Assembly (NCBI GenBank): GCA_017995495.1 | Contig: JAGOIS010000048.1 | Location: 1-9,468 of the forward strand | Reading direction: 5' to 3' | Length of the DNA: 9,468 bases | Origin: Candidatus Cloacimonadota bacterium | Lineage (GTDB): Bacteria > Cloacimonadota > Cloacimonadia > Cloacimonadales > Cloacimonadaceae | Part shown: positions 5,391-9,468 of the stretch, piece by piece | Numbering within the stretch: the first letter of the stretch is position 1 | How the letters are laid out: the number at the start of each line of letters is the position of its first letter | Notes under the pieces: generated by a model | The model's database searches: none | What the model was told of the DNA's origin: nothing | The model's input: the letters and a program-made list of their open reading frames with translations, nothing else | Program-made: the position numbers and the translations under genes

Positions 5391-6248
5391 CTACTTGCCC
5401 AAATGCATCTTGCGGCGCAGGATCTGGTAAAAGGTGCGGTTGGAAAGCTTGATGAATTGCACCTGCTGCCTGGCCGCGGAGATCAGGACCTCGTCATTTT
5501 CCTCCAGCGGGCTGCAGTTGACGCCGTCCAGCTGCAAGGTGGCAGGCACCTCCAGTCCGTGGACCCGCATCAGAATGGTATCCCGGGTGGAAAAGACCAT
5601 CGGACGGATGGTGAGCAGGTGCGGATTAAGCGGGCTGATCACGATGGCCCGCAGCTCCGGCGCAAGGATGGGACCTCCGGCAGCCAGTGAATAGGCGGTG
5701 GAGCCGGTTGGAGTGCTGGCTACAACGCCGTCGCAGCGCGTGTCGAACACGAAGCGCCCCCCGGTGAAGATGCGCACATGGATCAGCCTGGGCGTGTCAG
5801 CTTTGTGGATCACCGCGTCGTTGAGGGCCAGGCCCTTGAAAATGATCTCTTTGTTACGCCTCAGCTGGCAGTTGATCAGCATCCGGGGCAGCAGCCGGTA
5901 TTTGTGTTTCAAGAGGTCGCGGATGGAGGTTTTGAGTTCGCCCAGGGTGGTCTCGGAAAGAAAACCCAGCCAGCCGAGATTGATCCCCAGGACCGGCGCT
6001 CCAAAGCTCAGGGCCAGGTCTTTGGCCTTCAGGATGGTCCCGTCGCCGCCAAAGACCAGCACGCAGTCGATCGCCGGCCGCGCCGGGGAGTCCGGATCCA
6101 AAAAGCTGATCTCTTCCGGCAGCAGGTCCCGCTGTTCGCGGATGCCGTAAAAGTTGATCCTGTATTCAGAGGCCAGATCTTTCAGCAATCCGGAGATGGC
6201 CGGCTTCTCCGCGAAGGCGGGGTTGACGAAGATGGCGAAGTTTTTCAC
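5391..6248 (-). CDS. nadK: NAD kinase
   Basis: This 285-residue cytosolic enzyme phosphorylates NAD to NADP using ATP or polyphosphate, and so sets the NADP(H) pool. Family motifs are intact: GGDGT (67-71) binding the phosphate donor, NLGWLGFLSE (90-99), ALNDAVIHK (141-149) and DGVVASTPTGSTAYSLAAGG (173-192), followed by ISPLNPHLLTIRPMV. The acidic residue after the conserved Asn is Asp (N143-D144) rather than Glu, a variant seen in many bacterial NAD kinases. The start is GTG at 6248, overlapping the rsgA stop as GTGA (6245-6248), which points to translational coupling; no SD is well placed. Its TAG stop touches the recN ATG. Nothing looks damaged or transferred. Confidence 0.96.
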   Translation of the reverse strand: MKNFAIFVNPAFAEKPAISGLLKDLASEYRINFYGIREQRDLLPEEISFLDPDSPARPAIDCVLVFGGDGTILKAKDLALSFGAPVLGINLGWLGFLSETTLGELKTSIRDLLKHKYRLLPRMLINCQLRRNKEIIFKGLALNDAVIHKADTPRLIHVRIFTGGRFVFDTRCDGVVASTPTGSTAYSLAAGGPILAPELRAIVISPLNPHLLTIRPMVFSTRDTILMRVHGLEVPATLQLDGVNCSPLEENDEVLISAARQQVQFIKLSNRTFYQILRRKMHLGK

Positions 6249-7318
6249 GATAGCGAGTCCAATATCCTCAAGTACGATTCATAGCGCTCCACGGGGATCC
6301 TTTCCGCCTCGCAGGCTTCCAGCACGGCGCAATCTTCTTCGTGGGTGTGGGTGCAGTCACGGAAGCGGCAGCGTTCGGCCAGTTCGGCAAAGCCGGGAAA
6401 AACCCTGGGGATGTCGGCTTTGGCGTCGCGGTGCAGGTTCACTGTCTTGATGCCGGGGGTGTCGAGCAGATGGCCGCCGAAACGCCAGGGGCGCAGGATC
6501 GCCTGGGTGGTGGTGTGCCTGCCCTTTTCGTTGTAGTCGCTCACCTCGGCCGTGCGCAGCTCCAACCCGGGTTCCAGCCAGTTGATCAACGAGCTCTTGC
6601 CCGTGCCGGACTGTCCGGAAAACACGCTGTCCTTGTCCTTCAACAGGGCGCGCAGCTCCTCCATGCCCTCGCCGCTCACCACCGAGGTGCAGAGCAGCGG
6701 AAAGCCTGACTCGCGGTAATATCCGGTGGTTTCCTCCAGTTCAGCCCGGTCCTCGCAGAGGTCGATCTTGTTGATCACGATCACAGGGTCGATCTTCTCC
6801 AGCGCGGCCACGCAGAGATAGCGGTCGATGAGGCCGGGCTTGATCAGCGGCAGGCGCCAGGAGGTGGTGATGATCACCTGGTCGATGTTGGCGGCCAGGA
6901 TGATCTCTTTTTGGAAGTTGCCTTCGGCGTAGCGGGAAAGGGTGTTGGCGCGGGGCAGGATGTTTTCGATGCGGAAGTGGGGATCGCTGGAGATGTCCAG
7001 CTCCACGCGGTCGCCCACGGCGGAGAGGGCTTTGCTGGCATAGGAAAACTGCTTCAGCCGGCCGGAGAGGGTGGCGGTGTAAAGCTGGCCGCCGGCCTCC
7101 ACCATATAGCTGTAGTTGGTATTCACCTCGAGGATCCGGCCGGGGATCAACTCCGTGGCCCGCTTGAACTTCTGCTGCTGCTTTTCGGCTGTGCGCAGGG
7201 ACTTGAACTCAGCTTTCTCGCGTACATCGTCCAGCGCGTCGAGGTCCGGCATCCTCACGTTTTTCAGCCTTTCGCCCGCCTGGGGCTGCTGCTGCTTTTT
7301 TCTGTCCCTTTGCTTCAT
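6245..7318 (-). CDS. rsgA: Small-subunit ribosome biogenesis GTPase RsgA
   Basis: This 357-residue circularly permuted GTPase helps late maturation of the 30S subunit and releases assembly factors on GTP hydrolysis. An OB-fold lies at about 58-120. The G motifs occur in permuted order: G4 NKID (183-186), G5 near TSVVSGEG (211-218), G1 GQSGTGKSS (235-243), G2 threonines in GRHTTT (267-271) and G3 DTPG (286-289). A zinc-binding cluster follows with Cys317, Cys322, His324 and Cys330. The first 55 or so residues are a charged, Gln- and Lys-rich extension with KKQQQPQ and EKQQQK blocks, probably disordered and rRNA-contacting, longer than in minimal homologues. ATG 7318 lies four bases after the protease stop, with GAGG only two bases upstream, so coupling is likely. 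Its stop overlaps the nadK GTG. Confidence 0.96.
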   Translation of the reverse strand: MKQRDRKKQQQPQAGERLKNVRMPDLDALDDVREKAEFKSLRTAEKQQQKFKRATELIPGRILEVNTNYSYMVEAGGQLYTATLSGRLKQFSYASKALSAVGDRVELDISSDPHFRIENILPRANTLSRYAEGNFQKEIILAANIDQVIITTSWRLPLIKPGLIDRYLCVAALEKIDPVIVINKIDLCEDRAELEETTGYYRESGFPLLCTSVVSGEGMEELRALLKDKDSVFSGQSGTGKSSLINWLEPGLELRTAEVSDYNEKGRHTTTQAILRPWRFGGHLLDTPGIKTVNLHRDAKADIPRVFPGFAELAERCRFRDCTHTHEEDCAVLEACEAERIPVERYESYLRILDSLS

Positions 7319-7322
7319 CGCC

Positions 7323-9468
7323 TCAACTGAAGACCGGCGTGAGCCTGTCGAACAGCTTTTCCGCCTCCCTGAGCTTCACTTCGTTGCCAAACACGCAATA
7401 GTGGTTGCGCGTCATGATGGCCTCCACCAAGTCCGCGAAGGCGCGGATGTCCTCGACTTTGGTGGCCAGCACCTCGTCGCGGATCTGTTGGCGGTCTTCC
7501 TGCGTGAAGCCGGTGATATAATCATCGTTGGCCAGGGCAGCCTTTCTTTCCGGGGTCAGGGGATAGTCCAGGCTGGAGATCTCGCCGATGATGTATTTTT
7601 CCATTTCGCGGCGGCTGCAATCGAAGCCGCGGATGAATTGGGGCACTTTGTTGTAGGTTTCCAGGGTTTCCTGCAGATTGGGATCGCGGTAGGAGCAGAA
7701 GTACATGTTGCCGAGAGCCGAAAAAGCGGACCAGGCACCGTAGGCGCCGCCCTTTTCCCGGATCTCGCGGTGCAGGAATTCGTTGGACAGGATGTTGTTC
7801 AGCACCCTCAGCTTGCCGGAGTAGGAATAGCCTTTGCGGAAGAAATTGCCGCCTTTGACGCAGTATTGCACCTGCACCGGGGCCAGGATCGCCTCGTTGA
7901 GGTCGCCGGAATGGAAGTGACGCTCCACGGGGGCGGGAGCTTCGGCGGAAAGGCCGTCCAAGAGGGACTTCAGGTGGCTGAAGGCTTCCGCGATGCCGGC
8001 TGCGTCGGCGGTGAGGCTGATCAACAGGTTGTGGCGGGTGAAGAATGTTTCGCGCACCCAGCCGAGCTCAGCAACGATCTTGTCGATATCCGTGTCCAGG
8101 CTCTTTTCCAGGTCGTTGAGGAAATGGTAGTATTCCAATCCGGAGACCATGTCGCTGTAGCGGTGGACCTGGCTGAACGGAGCCAGCATGCGGTTGATGG
8201 CAACGTTATGTCCGGTGTAAAAGAGCATCGTCTCCAGTTTGGCCTTGGTTTCCCGCACCAGCAGCCGGAGGCGGTCGTGATCGGTGAACACAGGCCTCAA
8301 AGCCAGTTCCGCCGCCAGTTCCATCAGTTTGCCGGTCTTGTTGCTCACCGCCTTTCCGGATAGCAGCAGTTTTGGCAGCACCTCATCCGGATCCTGGTAA
8401 TTGCTGCGGAGCAGCAGGCCCAGGCTGATGTCACCCGTGTGGATGTTGATCTCGTTGGAAAGGTCCGCGAAGCCGTGGTCACGGCTGTCCACCTGACCGG
8501 CCAGCTGAGTATAGAGCGAGATCCAGGGCAGTTCTTCCTCCCGGGCATGGCTGAGGTCGAAATAGGCCGCCAGGTAAACCACGCCGTTGGTTTTCAGCTC
8601 ATGTTTCAGCAGGGTGAATTCGCTTGATTTCTCGATCGCGGTGGGTTGGCTTTCCGCCTTGGGGTTGATATCTGCCAAGCTCAGAACCGGGATCTTTTCC
8701 AAATCCCCGGCGCTGGGCTCCTCTTTCTGCCAGTCCAGCAATTCCCGGTTGAATTTCACCAGCCGCTCGATCTCCTTTTTGGGCATCTTGGCTTTGATCC
8801 CGGCCAGCTCCTGCTTCAGTTCCGCGTCCCATTGATTGGCGAGACCCGGCACGGGGGTGTAGATGATCTGGCTGGCATGGTGGTTTTTCAGCAGGGCCTG
8901 TTCGATCAAGTGCTCATAGTAGGGCTCGCTGAGGCCGCGGCGCAGCTCCTGCAGCGAATCTTCAAAGCCCAGTGCTTCCAGCGGGTCGCCGCCGTGGATC
9001 CAGTGCGGATACATCGTCCAGGCATAATGGAGACCCTTGGGCCCCCAACTCGCCTGTCCTTCGCGCAGCACGAATTCCCGGCTGTTGATCACGGCCTCGA
9101 TCAGTTTTTTGTCGATCCCTTCCTGCGCCAGGCGTTTGAGCTCATTGTGGATCAGGCTGGCCAGGGCGTCGATGTCTTCCCGCTGCACCTGTTTGCAGAT
9201 GATGCTGAAAGTTGGCTGCAGCAAGCCCTCGCGCAGGGAATAGCTGGTGTCCTTGGCCAGGCCGGATTTCAGGATGGCCTGTTTGAGCGGCGAGGCCGGG
9301 GTTCTCATCAGGATGTTCATCAACACCACGATCGCCTGGGTTAGTTTGAAGTCTGGATTCTTGCCATAAGTGAAGTTCAGGCTCAGGTGATACTGGTAGG
9401 TGATGTCCTTGCCCTCCTCCACCGGAAATTGAAGCTCCAGCTTTTTCACTTTGCCAAAGGTCTTTTGC
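7323..9468 (-). CDS. PreP-type M16C metalloprotease, N-terminus outside the window
   Basis: An open frame runs to the right edge and encodes at least 714 residues; the GTG at 9449 is internal, since the frame continues upstream as KTFGK. This corresponds to roughly the last three quarters of a presequence protease (family length about 970). These zinc enzymes close around unfolded peptides and degrade them. The zinc-binding HxxEH motif belongs to the missing N-terminal part, so activity cannot be judged. Residues are counted from GTG 9449. About 190-440 match the M16C-associated domain, including IPVLSLADI (253-261). The C-terminal domain shows REIREKGGAYG (561-571), with R564 and Y570 spaced like the PreP substrate-anchoring Arg/Tyr pair, and the hallmark SYRDPNL (586-592). 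It is the first visible gene of the operon; rsgA follows after four bases. The promoter and any signal peptide lie outside. Confidence 0.93.
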   Translation of the reverse strand, partial: QKTFGKVKKLELQFPVEEGKDITYQYHLSLNFTYGKNPDFKLTQAIVVLMNILMRTPASPLKQAILKSGLAKDTSYSLREGLLQPTFSIICKQVQREDIDALASLIHNELKRLAQEGIDKKLIEAVINSREFVLREGQASWGPKGLHYAWTMYPHWIHGGDPLEALGFEDSLQELRRGLSEPYYEHLIEQALLKNHHASQIIYTPVPGLANQWDAELKQELAGIKAKMPKKEIERLVKFNRELLDWQKEEPSAGDLEKIPVLSLADINPKAESQPTAIEKSSEFTLLKHELKTNGVVYLAAYFDLSHAREEELPWISLYTQLAGQVDSRDHGFADLSNEINIHTGDISLGLLLRSNYQDPDEVLPKLLLSGKAVSNKTGKLMELAAELALRPVFTDHDRLRLLVRETKAKLETMLFYTGHNVAINRMLAPFSQVHRYSDMVSGLEYYHFLNDLEKSLDTDIDKIVAELGWVRETFFTRHNLLISLTADAAGIAEAFSHLKSLLDGLSAEAPAPVERHFHSGDLNEAILAPVQVQYCVKGGNFFRKGYSYSGKLRVLNNILSNEFLHREIREKGGAYGAWSAFSALGNMYFCSYRDPNLQETLETYNKVPQFIRGFDCSRREMEKYIIGEISSLDYPLTPERKAALANDDYITGFTQEDRQQIRDEVLATKVEDIRAFADLVEAIMTRNHYCVFGNEVKLREAEKLFDRLTPVFS

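Noticed and set aside
7116..8363. Plus-strand open frame of about 415 codons
   Set aside because: It is antisense to rsgA and the PreP-type protease, and its residue pattern is that of a reverse-complement shadow rich in Val, Gly, Gln and His.

Overview
The window is a GC-rich, gene-dense bacterial chromosomal segment. It holds a cut-off gene at each edge, a short plus-strand section (about 1-1981) and a long co-oriented minus-strand operon (about 9468-2297). The two sides converge on a roughly 315-base intergenic stretch. No rRNA, tRNA, CRISPR array, transposase or phage gene is visible. The gene set is housekeeping rather than accessory.

The organism looks like a member of the Fibrobacteres-Chlorobi-Bacteroidetes (FCB) superphylum, possibly Cloacimonadota. 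Three observations point there. The fragment at the left edge ends in an Fn3-like tail of the kind common in secreted proteins of that group. A 29-residue basic protein resembles the small COX24-like ribosomal proteins I recall from Bacteroidota. The HU promoter carries a TAnnTTTG-type element. Several genes also have Shine-Dalgarno sequences, which classical Bacteroidota mostly lack. The assignment is an inference and the phylum is uncertain.

Plus strand: the end of a probable secreted protein is followed by a GC-rich terminator, then a promoter and a two-gene unit encoding an HU-family DNA-binding protein and a 29-residue COX24/bS22-like protein. That unit closes with a clean intrinsic terminator. 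Ten bases after its T-tract begins a YprB/MrfB-type DEDD exonuclease with C-terminal TPR-like repeats.

Intergenic region (1982-2296): no convincing gene. It holds CAGAG-rich sequence, a hairpin of unknown role and the terminator of the minus-strand operon.

Minus strand, in transcription order: a PreP-type M16C metalloprotease (start outside the window), ribosome-assembly GTPase RsgA, NAD kinase, DNA-repair ATPase RecN, a DUF4349-like membrane protein and a short NfeD-family membrane protein. Spacings are a 4-nt gap, a 4-nt overlap, 0 nt, a 4-nt gap and about 15 nt. This strongly suggests one transcript that couples proteolysis, ribosome maturation, NADP supply, recombination repair and membrane functions. 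I found no clearly new system. The best leads are the unannotated small protein beside HU, the exonuclease start set on a terminator, and the DUF4349-NfeD pair without an SPFH partner.
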